Origin: Candidatus Woesearchaeota archaeon
Lineage (GTDB): Archaea; Nanobdellota; Nanobdellia; Woesearchaeales; JABGXB01
Direction: 5' to 3'
Length of the DNA: 64,000 nt
NCBI GenBank assembly: GCA_018675975.1
Contig: JABGXB010000003.1
Span: 331,821-395,820 of the forward strand
Below the pieces are notes generated by a model that saw nothing but the letters and a program-made list of their open reading frames with translations, did no database searches and was not told where the DNA came from. Below are positions 1 through 9,989 of the stretch, one piece after another. Numbering within the stretch: position 1 is the first letter of the stretch; every line of letters begins with the position of its first letter. The position numbers and the translations under genes are program-made.

Positions 1-722
1 AATTTTTTTCCAATTAAATGTGTTGAAGGTAATTGTAATACTTTTCCTGATGGTAATAATACATCAGCTGCAAAAGTAGATTCAGCGCCAGCAAATTTAT
101 CCCATTGTGGTCTTTCAAAAAAAATATGAGGTAAACTTAATTTTTTATATAATAATTTATGAGTAATTTCCATATCTTGTTTAACTTGATTTAATGAATC
201 TTCACGCGTAGCAAAAACATTATGAGCTTCAGACCAATATAATTCACGAGTTCTTAAAAATGGTCTTGTCATTTTAGTTTCATATCTATATACAGAACAA
301 GTTTGATATCGCTTAAATGGTAAGTCATTATAACTATTAATCCATTTACCATACATATCATATAATGCAGTTTCTGAAGTTGGACGTAATGCTAATTTTT
401 CATCAAAAGTTTTATCTCCCGCACCTGTAACCCAAAAAACTTCAGGCGTAAATCCGTCAATGTGTTCTGCTTCTCTAGTAAAATTACTTTCTGGAATTAA
501 TACTGGCATCAATAATGGTTCATGACCTGTATTTTCAAGTTCAGTTTCCCACATATTAGTTATTTTTTTAATACTTTTTACAGCCCATGGTAAATACACA
601 GGAAATCCTTTTATATTGTATCTAATATCAGCTAACTCAGCTTTTTGCATTAATTGTGTAAACCATTCACTAAAATCAGATTCTTTTGACACCATAATTT
701 TTTGCATTATATCTTTAGCCAT
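1..722 (-). CDS. proS: Prolyl-tRNA synthetase, N-terminal part (runs off the window edge)
   Basis: Reverse strand from ATG at 722 reads MAKDIMQKIMVSKESDFSEWFTQLMQKAELADIRYNIKGFPVYLPWAVKS...LALRPTSETALYDMYGKWINSYNDLPFKRYQTCSVYRYE; class II motif 2 and ProRS signatures. Absent from the ORF track because it is truncated. Confidence 0.93.
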   Translation of the reverse strand, partial: MAKDIMQKIMVSKESDFSEWFTQLMQKAELADIRYNIKGFPVYLPWAVKSIKKITNMWETELENTGHEPLLMPVLIPESNFTREAEHIDGFTPEVFWVTGAGDKTFDEKLALRPTSETALYDMYGKWINSYNDLPFKRYQTCSVYRYETKMTRPFLRTRELYWSEAHNVFATREDSLNQVKQDMEITHKLLYKKLSLPHIFFERPQWDKFAGAESTFAADVLLPSGKVLQLPSTHLIGKK

Positions 723-797
723 AATTGCTAAATATGTAAATTGTTTATAATAATTACTAATAATAAACTTTATTAATATAAAAATAATAACAATAAT

Positions 798-1472
798 ATG
801 AAAATATTAAATATATTATTAATTGTACTGATTGGATTATTACTAACCGCATGCGGAGAAACTATTGAGAATAAAAATAATGGTGAAAATAATAATATAA
901 ATAATAATGAATCAAAAAATAATATATTATTAACAATAGAAGATGAAAAAGAAATGGTTAAACAAAATATGTTTGATTTATTAGAAGAAAATAATAATAT
1001 GTTAATTAGAGACATTAGTGGTAAATTAATTTTAAGATGTAATTTACTTGATTGTGGAATTTCAAGTAAAGTAGAGCATGATGAATTATTTTCAGGATCA
1101 AGTCCAGAAGTAGAAATTATGACACATATTACATTTAATAAGATTATAGAAAATCAAAATAGTTTAGATGCATATAATCAAAACATTAAAAATGTAAATT
1201 TAAATCTATATTTTCCTGAACAAAAATCTGAAAATATAAGAGTACAAACTTCATTTTACGATTTAAAGGATAATTTAAGATTTACTTCATTTGAAAATGG
1301 AGTACTTAAAGGAAGTTTAGAATTTGATATTGAAACATTAACATTGTATATACAAGACTCAAAAGATGACTCTTGTATCACTGGAGATATGATGGGAATT
1401 TGTTATGAAGATTTTCCTATAACTGGAAAATATAAGTTAAATATTGAATTTAAAGAATTAGAATTAAACTAA
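798..1472 (+). CDS. Putative secreted lipoprotein of unknown function
   Basis: N-terminal hydrophobic signal with lipobox-like LLTACGE followed by Asn-rich linker. Confidence 0.6.
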   Translation: MKILNILLIVLIGLLLTACGETIENKNNGENNNINNNESKNNILLTIEDEKEMVKQNMFDLLEENNNMLIRDISGKLILRCNLLDCGISSKVEHDELFSGSSPEVEIMTHITFNKIIENQNSLDAYNQNIKNVNLNLYFPEQKSENIRVQTSFYDLKDNLRFTSFENGVLKGSLEFDIETLTLYIQDSKDDSCITGDMMGICYEDFPITGKYKLNIEFKELELN

Positions 1473-1914
1473 TATTCCAAAATAGATAAGCAATTAAAAT
1501 CCCAGAAATAATATCAATCAAAGTATGTTTTTTTAATAATTTTCTACTCAAAAAAACTAATAATAATACTAATAGATTAAAATAAATTAAAAAAATGGAA
1601 TTTACTATTGATAATGAATATAAAAATAATAAAGTTGCCAAAGTAGAATGTCCTGAAGGAAAACTATTTTTGTCTATTAAATAAAATGGATTGATTTTAT
1701 TATAATTATTATTCGGTCTTTTTTTCTTTACTAATAATCTAAATGTAATTATTAAAGATAATGAAAATATAAATGATAAAAATAATACATTTGAATATTT
1801 TATATTAAAAAAATAAGAATAGACTAAAATCAAAAAAAAGAATGGAATATCTCCAAAAACTTCAAATTTATTTAATAAATATATTAAAATTTCTTTAAAT
1901 TTCATATTAATCAA
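1450..1914 (-). CDS. PAP2-family membrane phosphatase
   Basis: KKKRPN...FPSGHS...SRKLLKKHTLIDIISG match the three PAP2 motifs; multiple TM segments. Confidence 0.8.
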   Translation of the reverse strand: MINMKFKEILIYLLNKFEVFGDIPFFFLILVYSYFFNIKYSNVLFLSFIFSLSLIITFRLLVKKKRPNNNYNKINPFYLIDKNSFPSGHSTLATLLFLYSLSIVNSIFLIYFNLLVLLLVFLSRKLLKKHTLIDIISGILIAYLFWNISLILIL

Positions 1915-1997
1915 TAAAAATTACTATTAATAAATATTTTTGAATTTTAACAAAATTTATAAAGAATAAACTTTGGATTTTGTTATAAAAAAACGAA

Positions 1998-2336
1998 ATG
2001 AGGATAATTAAAATGGAATTTTGCCCAGAAGATGGTTCTTTAATGGTACCAAAAAACGAAGACGGAAAAATTGTTACTGCATGCCCAGTTTGTAATTATC
2101 AGTCCAAGAGTAAAGATAGTAATTTAATTAAAGAAAAATTAGAAAAAACTGAAATATTAAAAATTCACAAATCAAGTGAAGAACTTGAAGCATTACCAAA
2201 AGTTGATGCTGAATGTCCTGAATGTGGACATAAAAAGGCTGCATATTGGCAAGAACAAACTAGAAGTTCAGATGAGCCTCCAACAAAATTTTTTAAGTGT
2301 ATTAAATGTAAAAAGACATGGAGAAGTTATAATTAA
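1998..2336 (+). CDS. tfs: Transcription factor S / RPB9-TFIIS-like protein
   Basis: CPEDG..C..C N-terminal zinc ribbon and C-terminal CPECGHKKAAYWQEQTRSSDEPPTKFFKCIKCKKTWRSYN. Confidence 0.92.
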   Translation: MRIIKMEFCPEDGSLMVPKNEDGKIVTACPVCNYQSKSKDSNLIKEKLEKTEILKIHKSSEELEALPKVDAECPECGHKKAAYWQEQTRSSDEPPTKFFKCIKCKKTWRSYN

Positions 2337-2569
2337 TTTAACTTTTTTAAAATCTTTTTTTTTGAATTTTTTCCACTTATAATTTCATATTGATTTTTGG
2401 TTAATTTTTTTAATAAATTTAGTACTTCAATATTTGCTTTATTATTAATTGGCTGAGATTTAACTTTAATATAAATAAGATTATTAATTTCATCATATTC
2501 AATTATTTTACTTTCATTTGAATTAGGTTTTATTTTTAATTCGAGAAATTCTTTATTAGCAAAATTCAT
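2333..2569 (-). CDS. DUF167/YggU family protein
   Basis: LELKIKPNSNESKI...IYIKVKSQPINNKANIEVLNLLKKL..ISGKNSKKKIL pattern of the DUF167 family. Confidence 0.75.
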   Translation of the reverse strand: MNFANKEFLELKIKPNSNESKIIEYDEINNLIYIKVKSQPINNKANIEVLNLLKKLTKNQYEIISGKNSKKKILKKLN

Positions 2570-4071
2570 TTTAATGAGTTCACAAATTCTTTTTTTGATT
2601 TAAATCCTTTTTCTTTTGCAAGCTTAATTATAGCTTTATCAAAATTAGAACCATATTGAGCACCTAATTTTTTTCTATTAATAAATAATTCATCTTTAAT
2701 ATATTTTCGTGCATATTTTCTTAATATTATTTTTTTTTGTTCATCATTTATCTTTAAAGACGAATCAATTAAAAAAGAATATTTAACTAAATCTTTATCT
2801 AAAAAAGGCAATCTTAATTCAATATTATTTGACATCAATATTAAATCATCCCTATACAAATCACGAAATTGAATATTCTTAAATCCTTCAATACATTCTT
2901 TATTAACATCTCCACCAGCATTTAAAATATCTAAATGTCTACTATAACCAGCAAAACACTCTTCACTTCCAAGTCCGCTAAATAAAACATCAACTGAATC
3001 TTTTTTTGCTAATTGCGAAACAAAATAAAAAGGAAGTGCAACACCCAATTTAATTGGATCAACATCTTCAATTATACTCGCAACCGTTTTTATATTTTTT
3101 TTCAAATTAAACATAGTACAAAAATTTGATTTAAATTCAATATTATTTTCCTTACAAAATGTTTGCGCAAAAGTAAAATCAGGACTAACTCGCATATCAT
3201 CACTTGCAAAACAAGAATTATAACAAACAAAATTATAACCTAAATGTTTTAATATCATAACAATAAGAGTACTATCAATACCTCCTGAGAATAAAACCCC
3301 AAATTTAATATTTTTAGGAACTCTTTTTTTTATTGAAGATACCATTAAATTATCTAATTCATTTAATATTTTATTTTCATCTTTAATATATTTTCCATTA
3401 ACTTCATATAAATTAGAATCAATTTCCTCATCACACATTTTATTATTATTTAAATCAAAACAAATAATTTTATTTCCATCCAAATTATTAATATCAAAAT
3501 TATTAATATTATTATCATCAAATATTTTTTCAATAACTTTACCTTCACTACAAATTAATAAGTTATTATTTTCAAATGCATATTTCATTGGCTTAATACC
3601 AAAAAAGTCTTTAGCAATAAAAACTAAATTATCTCTTTTATTATATAATATAAAAGAAAAAACACCATCAACTTTATTTAATTCTATTTTTAAAGCATTT
3701 AAACTTTGTTTAATTAACTCATCACGATCATTTAATTTTAATGGTAATAAACTTGAAGTTAACAAATCAAATAAAACTAAACTATCACTATTTGCATTTT
3801 GCTTTAAATTCTTATAATTATAAATTTCACAATTTGTTGCAAAATAAAAATATTTTTTTAAAATTGGTTGATTAACTTGAGATACAATCGCATGTAAATT
3901 ATGAAATATAAAATTATTTGGAACTTCATGAATTTTATCCACTTTAAAATAATTTTTAATTTCATTAAAATCAGTAATACCAAAATTATCTAATCCCCTA
4001 TTCTCTATTAATTTCAAATGTTTTTTATTTATTTTTACATTATAATTAAAATTTGCTAAAATCCCACACAT
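2566..4071 (-). CDS. asnB: Asparagine synthase (glutamine-hydrolysing)-like protein
   Basis: N-terminal MCGILANFNYN (Cys2 class II amidotransferase) and synthetase LFSGGIDSTL PP-loop. Confidence 0.85.
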   Translation of the reverse strand: MCGILANFNYNVKINKKHLKLIENRGLDNFGITDFNEIKNYFKVDKIHEVPNNFIFHNLHAIVSQVNQPILKKYFYFATNCEIYNYKNLKQNANSDSLVLFDLLTSSLLPLKLNDRDELIKQSLNALKIELNKVDGVFSFILYNKRDNLVFIAKDFFGIKPMKYAFENNNLLICSEGKVIEKIFDDNNINNFDINNLDGNKIICFDLNNNKMCDEEIDSNLYEVNGKYIKDENKILNELDNLMVSSIKKRVPKNIKFGVLFSGGIDSTLIVMILKHLGYNFVCYNSCFASDDMRVSPDFTFAQTFCKENNIEFKSNFCTMFNLKKNIKTVASIIEDVDPIKLGVALPFYFVSQLAKKDSVDVLFSGLGSEECFAGYSRHLDILNAGGDVNKECIEGFKNIQFRDLYRDDLILMSNNIELRLPFLDKDLVKYSFLIDSSLKINDEQKKIILRKYARKYIKDELFINRKKLGAQYGSNFDKAIIKLAKEKGFKSKKEFVNSLK

Positions 4072-4170
4072 AAAACAATGTTAATTTTTCTATTTAAAAA
4101 TGTGATCATAATAAATAAAAACAATATATAAATTAAACATATTTATAAAACTCAATAAATAAAATAAAAT

Positions 4171-5013
4171 ATGACATTTATTGAGATTATATTAATAATA
4201 GTTATATTTTTAATGTTTATTGGAACAATATTTGATTTTATTAAAAGGGAAGTTCCAGATACAATAAGTTATTCTATTATAGGAATATCAATATTATTTA
4301 AAATATTTGAAAGTTTTTACTATAAAGACATATATATAATATTTTATGCGGCTTTATTTGGAATAATATCATTTTCCATTTGCTATTATTTAACATATAA
4401 AAACATTTGGGGTGGTGCAGATAGCAAATTTTTAATTGGAATTTGTATTTTATTATCAGGACCAATAAATAATATTGAACATTTATTTTTAAACTATATT
4501 ACAAGTTTTTTTATTATTGGATTTATTTTTTCAACCCTATATTTAATTATTAAATCTATCATTTATTATAAAAAAATAAAAAAAGAAATTCAATCCATAT
4601 TTTTTAATAAAATAAATATAGCATTTATTTTAATCCTAATATTAACATTAATATTCACTCAAAAAATAGAATTCATATTTTTATTAATAATGATTTTGGC
4701 ATTACTAATATTAATATTTAATAAAAATAATTTTGAAAATTTAGAAAAAAAAATATTTATAAAAAATGCCAATCCAAAAACTATTACTGAAGGAGATATT
4801 TTAATTAATTCAATTACAGTAAATAATAAAACAATTAATAATAAGCCAATGGGCCTAAGTTATAATGATGTAAAATTAATCAAAAAACATTCTAAAAATA
4901 AAATATTGATAAGATGGGGAATTCCATTTATACCAGTTTTTTTAATTTCATTTATATTTTTATTAACAAAAATAAATTTATTAAAAATAATTATTTATTT
5001 CTTGATTTTTTAG
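4171..5013 (+). CDS. A24-family prepilin/preflagellin peptidase
   Basis: Polytopic membrane protein with catalytic Asp contexts DFIKREVPD and WGGADSKFL. Confidence 0.78.
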   Translation: MTFIEIILIIVIFLMFIGTIFDFIKREVPDTISYSIIGISILFKIFESFYYKDIYIIFYAALFGIISFSICYYLTYKNIWGGADSKFLIGICILLSGPINNIEHLFLNYITSFFIIGFIFSTLYLIIKSIIYYKKIKKEIQSIFFNKINIAFILILILTLIFTQKIEFIFLLIMILALLILIFNKNNFENLEKKIFIKNANPKTITEGDILINSITVNNKTINNKPMGLSYNDVKLIKKHSKNKILIRWGIPFIPVFLISFIFLLTKINLLKIIIYFLIF

Positions 5014-5896
5014 TAATTAATCTTTTTAAAAAATAATTATCAATATCTAATTTTTTATATGGAATATATTTTATAACTTCATCAACACCAAAAGTAATAT
5101 TATTCCCTAAAGATTTAAATGCAGTAATAATTTCTTTAGCAACAATACTAGATTTTTTATTACCTGATTTAAATATTATATAATCAATATTTAAATTTTC
5201 AAAAACGGACAGCGGACCCCACAAAATTAAATCATTAAATAAACCAATACCAGATTGTTGATCCATATAATTAATTGTAGTTTTTTTTCCTTTAATATAA
5301 TAACTCCCTCTTGGAAGCTTTATACCTTCTGGTGAAGTTTTTAACATTTGTTTTCTTTTAATCCAAAAAACTTCAGGATTTAATAATCCACTTTTTGCAC
5401 TTTTTGAAAAAATAGCCGTGAATAAACAAATTTCATCTAAAATTTTTTTATCATTCATTATATCATTAAAATTATTCGAATTTAATTCAAAATCAATCCC
5501 AACATCAAAATTTTTATTATTTAAAACGGCATAACCACTACCAGCTAACATTGTATGAAAAACAATATCATTTTCAGTGGTATATTTACTAATTAAAATC
5601 TCATTTGTATTAATATCAGAACCCATTAAAATAATATTTTTAGAAGATGTAATCATCATTCTAAATTGATTATACCAATTTTTTTTTATATTAATATTTT
5701 TTTTAGTATTTTGATCTAAATCATTCAATTTTTTAATTTCAACATCATTTAATTTATTTAATTTATCTAAATCTTTATCAGCTTTTTTTAAAATATCTAG
5801 AATTTTGACATTTTTTTGTTTTAATTTTTTTGATTTTTCAAAATATATATTGGCATTATTTGCTAAATCCTGTGTATAATCTAATTCAATTTCCAT
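4991..5896 (-). CDS. RqcH/NFACT family protein, C-terminal (coiled coil + NFACT-R) portion only
   Basis: MEIELDYTQDLANNANIYFEKSKKLKQK...KKNWYNQFRMMITSSKNIILMGSDINTNEILISKYTTENDIVFHTMLAGSGYAVL. Probable start at Met15 of the listed ORF. Confidence 0.8.
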   Translation of the reverse strand: MEIELDYTQDLANNANIYFEKSKKLKQKNVKILDILKKADKDLDKLNKLNDVEIKKLNDLDQNTKKNINIKKNWYNQFRMMITSSKNIILMGSDINTNEILISKYTTENDIVFHTMLAGSGYAVLNNKNFDVGIDFELNSNNFNDIMNDKKILDEICLFTAIFSKSAKSGLLNPEVFWIKRKQMLKTSPEGIKLPRGSYYIKGKKTTINYMDQQSGIGLFNDLILWGPLSVFENLNIDYIIFKSGNKKSSIVAKEIITAFKSLGNNITFGVDEVIKYIPYKKLDIDNYFLKRLITKKSRNK

Positions 5897-6203
5897 TTTT
5901 ACCTTTTGATAATAAAACAATATTGTTTCCAATAACATTAATTAATATACAATCACATTTTGATACAATTTCATTTGCTAATTCCTTTCTATCACGCAAA
6001 CTCGATATTGATTTATTCAATTTAATTTTGATTAATTTTTTTTTATTAATTAAAGACCTAATTTCATCAATTAAAGGCCTAGTAATGCCTTTTTTACCAA
6101 TATGCAATATAGGTTTTAAATTATGTGCTGTTTTTTTGATATCATCTAAGTTAAACATAATACATAACAAATTAATATATTTAAAAAAATAACTAATTTT
6201 CAA
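5886..6203 (-). CDS. YhbY-like CRM-domain RNA-binding protein
   Basis: LKPILHIGKKGITRPLIDEIRSLINKKKLIKIKLN... typical CRM domain (GKKG loop). Confidence 0.85.
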   Translation of the reverse strand: MKISYFFKYINLLCIMFNLDDIKKTAHNLKPILHIGKKGITRPLIDEIRSLINKKKLIKIKLNKSISSLRDRKELANEIVSKCDCILINVIGNNIVLLSKGKNGN

Positions 6204-7149
6204 TAATATTTACTTGTTCATTCATTATAATGTTTGAAAGATATTTGATTTCAATTATAATTAATAACAGTTCAACATATATTTTATTTAAGTAAATATT
6301 TTTCGAAACACCAAATTTATCATAAACATCTTTTTCTAATTTTTTTAAATCTTCAAATGAATCATTTGCAAGCATAAAATTTTTTGAATGATAGGAATTC
6401 ATCAAATCTGAAAATAAATTATTAATATTTTTAATATATTCTATAAAATTTTTATCCAAATAATCTGAAAGACTATAATGAAATATAGTATCTGCAGTCC
6501 TTAAACAATTTTTTAAAATTAATTTAAATTTTTTTAAAATTAAAAAAAAGTTTAATTTATCATGATTGTTTATATCAATATTAAATTCATTATTATTACA
6601 AGATAAATTAATTATTCTATTAATTAAGTATTGAATTGAATTAACTTCCTCATATCTTTCATTTATTGACTGTAAATCGGCCTTGGAATGAACTTCACTA
6701 AGAATAGAAAAAATATATTTAATTATAATTTCACAACGTTTTATCATATTATTAATAGACAATTTTGAATAATCCAATAAATCTTCAATTATAATTTTAT
6801 CCTTACCAGATTCAATAATATTTAATCCATTTAATTTAGAAATAAAAGTTTTAATTTCACTATTTTTTTTTATTATATTACTACACTTTATTTCAATTAT
6901 TTCGGCTCCTTTAACATATGCAGATAAAATTAATTTTTTTATTGCAGAAATCGGTAAATCTTCAACATTCAAATTACATATTTTTTTAATTTTTTTATTT
7001 TTCTCAATAGATTCAATTGAAATTGAAGTATCATTTTCAATTACTGAAACATAATTACCACTAGTCAAATTGTTATTTTTTAACCATTTTTTTGGTAAAG
7101 ATATAATAAAACTACTTTTACCAAAAGCAATTATTTTTCTTAATTTCAT
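6193..7149 (-). CDS. AbrB-like DNA-binding domain + PhoU-domain phosphate uptake regulator
   Basis: MKLRKIIAFGKSSFIISLPKKWLKNNNLTSGNYVSV (SpoVT/AbrB swapped hairpin) followed by helical PhoU-like region; internal Met taken as start. Confidence 0.75.
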   Translation of the reverse strand: MKLRKIIAFGKSSFIISLPKKWLKNNNLTSGNYVSVIENDTSISIESIEKNKKIKKICNLNVEDLPISAIKKLILSAYVKGAEIIEIKCSNIIKKNSEIKTFISKLNGLNIIESGKDKIIIEDLLDYSKLSINNMIKRCEIIIKYIFSILSEVHSKADLQSINERYEEVNSIQYLINRIINLSCNNNEFNIDINNHDKLNFFLILKKFKLILKNCLRTADTIFHYSLSDYLDKNFIEYIKNINNLFSDLMNSYHSKNFMLANDSFEDLKKLEKDVYDKFGVSKNIYLNKIYVELLLIIIEIKYLSNIIMNEQVNIIEN

Positions 7150-7360
7150 AAACATATAAAACATATACCCATTTATTAAACTAATTATTAAAATTAATAT
7201 AAAATAAATCAAAATAGAGCAATTTTAATTAAAAAAGTTAAAAAAAACATAAATAACATATACAACAATATAAAAACATATAGTAAGATTTATATACTAA
7301 TCAACAAACATTAAATTGTTTATAAGATTTACTTAAGTTTTATAAAAGAGGTGCAGGTTT

Positions 7361-7540
7361 ATGGCTAGAAGGCAATTTGATGTTGATCTTGATGTTTTGA
7401 ATACAATGCCGGTTACGGAAATGAATGCAGATTTGGATGATGAAGCGTCATTTGACCAACAATTGGAAAATTTTGTTCAATCTGATGTTAATGAAGATTC
7501 AAGTGAATCAATTTTTGATGAACTATTAGATTTTGAATAG
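7361..7540 (+). CDS. Small acidic protein, 59 aa, unknown function (not in supplied ORF track)
   Basis: ATG...TAG reads MARRQFDVDLDVLNTMPVTEMNADLDDEASFDQQLENFVQSDVNEDSSESIFDELLDFE; preceded by GAGGTG Shine-Dalgarno and TTTATAA-like box. Confidence 0.75.
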   Translation: MARRQFDVDLDVLNTMPVTEMNADLDDEASFDQQLENFVQSDVNEDSSESIFDELLDFE

Positions 7541-7594
7541 TTTTTAATTTTTTTTATTCATTAATTTTAAAAATAAGAATTTTTCTCATAAATC

Positions 7595-8878
7595 ATGTTA
7601 TTAAAAAATATTAGATTTATTTTAACAAATGAGCATATAATTGAAAATTGCGATATATTAATTGAAAATAATAAAATAAAATCTATTAAAAAAAATATTT
7701 CAACTATTGACAAAGAAGTAATTGATTGTTCTAATAAAATAATTCTACCAGGTCTTATTAATTTACACTTGCATGGTGGAATGAATATTCTCAGAGGAAT
7801 TTCTGATGATTTAGAATTAAATGAATGGCTTAATACAAAAATTTGGCCTGCTGAAAAAAAATTAAATGAAAAAGATATTTATTATGCAAGCCTAATTAGT
7901 TATTTTGAAAATTTATTTTCAGGAACAACAACAATAGTAGATGCATATTTTGAAATAGACAGCATGAAAAAAGCTGCAGAAAATTCAAATATAAGAGCAT
8001 TTTTATCACCAGCAATTTTCAATCAAAATGATATTGAAAAAGTTAAAAAAAATAATTTTTTTTTACAAAAAAACAATTCAAAAATAAAACCCTTTATTTT
8101 TTTACATTCAATTTATGCAACTGATAAAAAGACATTAAATGATACAATAGATTTTTGTAATAAAAATAATATAATAAAAGCAATTCACATAAGTGAAACA
8201 AGAAATGAATTAATTGAAATAAAAAATAATACTAAATTAATGCCAATTAATTATTTATTAGAAAATAATTTTTTTGAAAAAAAATCATTATTAATTCATT
8301 GTATTTGGCTAACAAAAAATGAAATAAATTTAATTAAAGAAAAAAATACTTCTATTGTACATTGCCCAAGTTCTAATATGAAACTTGCAAGTGGTGCAAC
8401 ACTACCATTAATTGAGTGTTTTAATAATAATATTAATATTGGCCTTGGAACAGATAGTGCAGTTAGTAATAATTGTTTAGATTTATTTAATGAATTAAAA
8501 TTAACTGCATTATTACAAAAACATCATAGATGGGATGCCACAGTTGCAAAAACAAATCAAATAATTAATATGCCTTTTGAAAATGGTGCAAAAGCTCTTG
8601 GAATTGACAATTTAGGTTCAATTAAAGAAAATAATTTAGCAGATTTAATTAGTTTAAATTTAAATGATTTTAATTTATTAGACACAGACAAAAATACATT
8701 AATATCAAATATAATTTATTCTGCAAATAGATCAAATGTATGTGATGTTATAGTAGATGGTAAAATATTAATTAAAAATAAAAATTTACAAACACCAATA
8801 TTAGATTTTAATGGAAATGAAATTTCATTAGAAAAATTAAAAGATATAGTTAATGAAATCAAAAATAAAATATTATAA
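7595..8878 (+). CDS. Amidohydrolase / S-adenosylhomocysteine-5'-methylthioadenosine deaminase-like
   Basis: PGLINLHLHGGMNILRG, HCIWLTKNE, VHCPSSNMKLASG, GLGTDSAVSNN signatures. Confidence 0.85.
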   Translation: MLLKNIRFILTNEHIIENCDILIENNKIKSIKKNISTIDKEVIDCSNKIILPGLINLHLHGGMNILRGISDDLELNEWLNTKIWPAEKKLNEKDIYYASLISYFENLFSGTTTIVDAYFEIDSMKKAAENSNIRAFLSPAIFNQNDIEKVKKNNFFLQKNNSKIKPFIFLHSIYATDKKTLNDTIDFCNKNNIIKAIHISETRNELIEIKNNTKLMPINYLLENNFFEKKSLLIHCIWLTKNEINLIKEKNTSIVHCPSSNMKLASGATLPLIECFNNNINIGLGTDSAVSNNCLDLFNELKLTALLQKHHRWDATVAKTNQIINMPFENGAKALGIDNLGSIKENNLADLISLNLNDFNLLDTDKNTLISNIIYSANRSNVCDVIVDGKILIKNKNLQTPILDFNGNEISLEKLKDIVNEIKNKIL

Positions 8879-9148
8879 TTTTGAAATTTGTTTTTTTAAA
8901 TTTAAATTTTTATCAATTATTAATTTTAAAACTGTTTGTAAAACATCTCTAGGTTTTACTTTACCATTAGTTTGAAGAAAAACTTTTACAATACCAACTA
9001 AAGGATGTGATTTATTATATGCAGCTGCAATTACATTTTTTTCTTTCCAAAGCATATCTACCAATAATTTTGAAAAACCATGATCGAACTTTGGTAATTC
9101 AAATTCAATAGAATTATTATCCTCAGTTAAAACTTTAAAAATATCCAT
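8873..9148 (-). CDS. rpoL: DNA-directed RNA polymerase subunit L (Rpo11)
   Basis: ELPKFDHGFSKLLVDMLWKEKNVIAAAYNKSHPLVGIVKVFLQTNG resembles the archaeal RpoL/Rpb11 D-H..L...A.Y...HPL pattern. Confidence 0.85.
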   Translation of the reverse strand: MDIFKVLTEDNNSIEFELPKFDHGFSKLLVDMLWKEKNVIAAAYNKSHPLVGIVKVFLQTNGKVKPRDVLQTVLKLIIDKNLNLKKQISKL

Positions 9149-9340
9149 TTGTAATCTGTAGTTTTACTTTTGATTTATAAGTTTATGCAAAAGAAAATAA
9201 AACCAATAAGCAAAATAATCTTTTATTACTAACTAATAGAAACATTTATATATAAATTATAAATCTAAAAAGTAAGTTTTAAATATATAGTCTGTAAACG
9301 ACATATATACGGCAAAAAAAGGGTTGAGCAATAAAATAAG

Positions 9341-9631
9341 ATGGTAAACAAAATGGAAAATACACAAATATTCAATGTTTTTTTTAGAGAAAAACCTGCA
9401 ATGATGTTAGTAAGTTTAAGAAATGCTAAAGGTGCTGTTTATGCCAGTTCATTAGCTAAGCTAATTGATTGTACATATTCACATGTAGTTAAAATATTAC
9501 AAGAAATGGAAAAATCTGAATTAATTTCATTTGAAAAAAATGGAAGATTAAAATTATTAACTTTAACTGAAAAAGGTTCAAAAATCGCAGATTCAATTGA
9601 AAATATTAGAGCTAATCTAAACTGCAATTAA
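9341..9631 (+). CDS. Winged-helix (MarR-like) transcriptional regulator
   Basis: YASSLAKLIDCTYSHVVKILQEMEKSELISFEKNGRLKLLTLTEKG: HTH plus wing. Confidence 0.75.
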   Translation: MVNKMENTQIFNVFFREKPAMMLVSLRNAKGAVYASSLAKLIDCTYSHVVKILQEMEKSELISFEKNGRLKLLTLTEKGSKIADSIENIRANLNCN

Positions 9632-9764
9632 TTTTTTATTATTATTAATTTATTATTAAAATTCTTTTTTATTATTATATAAAAACAATTCTAAACATTT
9701 TAATTATTTAAGCATAATATCATTCTAGAATTAAATATAAACCCTAACGAAAAGAGTCAACGAA

Positions 9765-9885
9765 AACAAAAAGCATTCGAGGTCTCTTCCCGCCGGGAAA
9801 AAGAGGTGATTATAATTCCTGCAGACCTAAAAGACCTTACAGGAAATTATTGATAGACAATGAGTTGTTTCTATATGGTGGTAAA
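9765..9885 (+). ncRNA. Candidate structured non-coding RNA with possible pseudoknot (family unknown; ends approximate)
   Basis: GC-richer island with no ORF. Hairpin CTCTTCCCG-CC-GGGAAAAAGAG; hairpin TTCCTG(9816-9821)/CAGGAA(9840-9845) whose loop carries AGACCT twice, complementary to AGGTCT at 9780-9785. TATA-like element upstream; next gene has its own TTTATAAA box downstream. Confidence 0.5.
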
Positions 9886-9989
9886 CAAATAAGGTTTATA
9901 AAGTTATTTATTACTATTCAATGAATTTAAAAAAATCAATTAAGTTTAAAAATTGATTAATTTTATAATTAATTTAAAAAGAGGATAAA

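Noticed and set aside
773-1015. 80-aa antisense ORF
   Set aside because: Low-complexity reverse of an Asn-rich lipoprotein; no independent support.
5830-6192. 120-aa plus-strand ORF
   Set aside because: Antisense to the conserved YhbY-like and RqcH genes.
9800-9860. Small ORF led by the GAGGTGAT Shine-Dalgarno-like sequence
   Set aside because: No ATG/GTG/TTG at proper spacing; the motif lies in a predicted stem.
9765-9885. RNase P RNA, SRP RNA or 5S rRNA assignment for the intergenic RNA
   Set aside because: Could not find CR-I/CR-V of RNase P, the SRP helix 8 signature, or 5S motifs; left as unassigned ncRNA.
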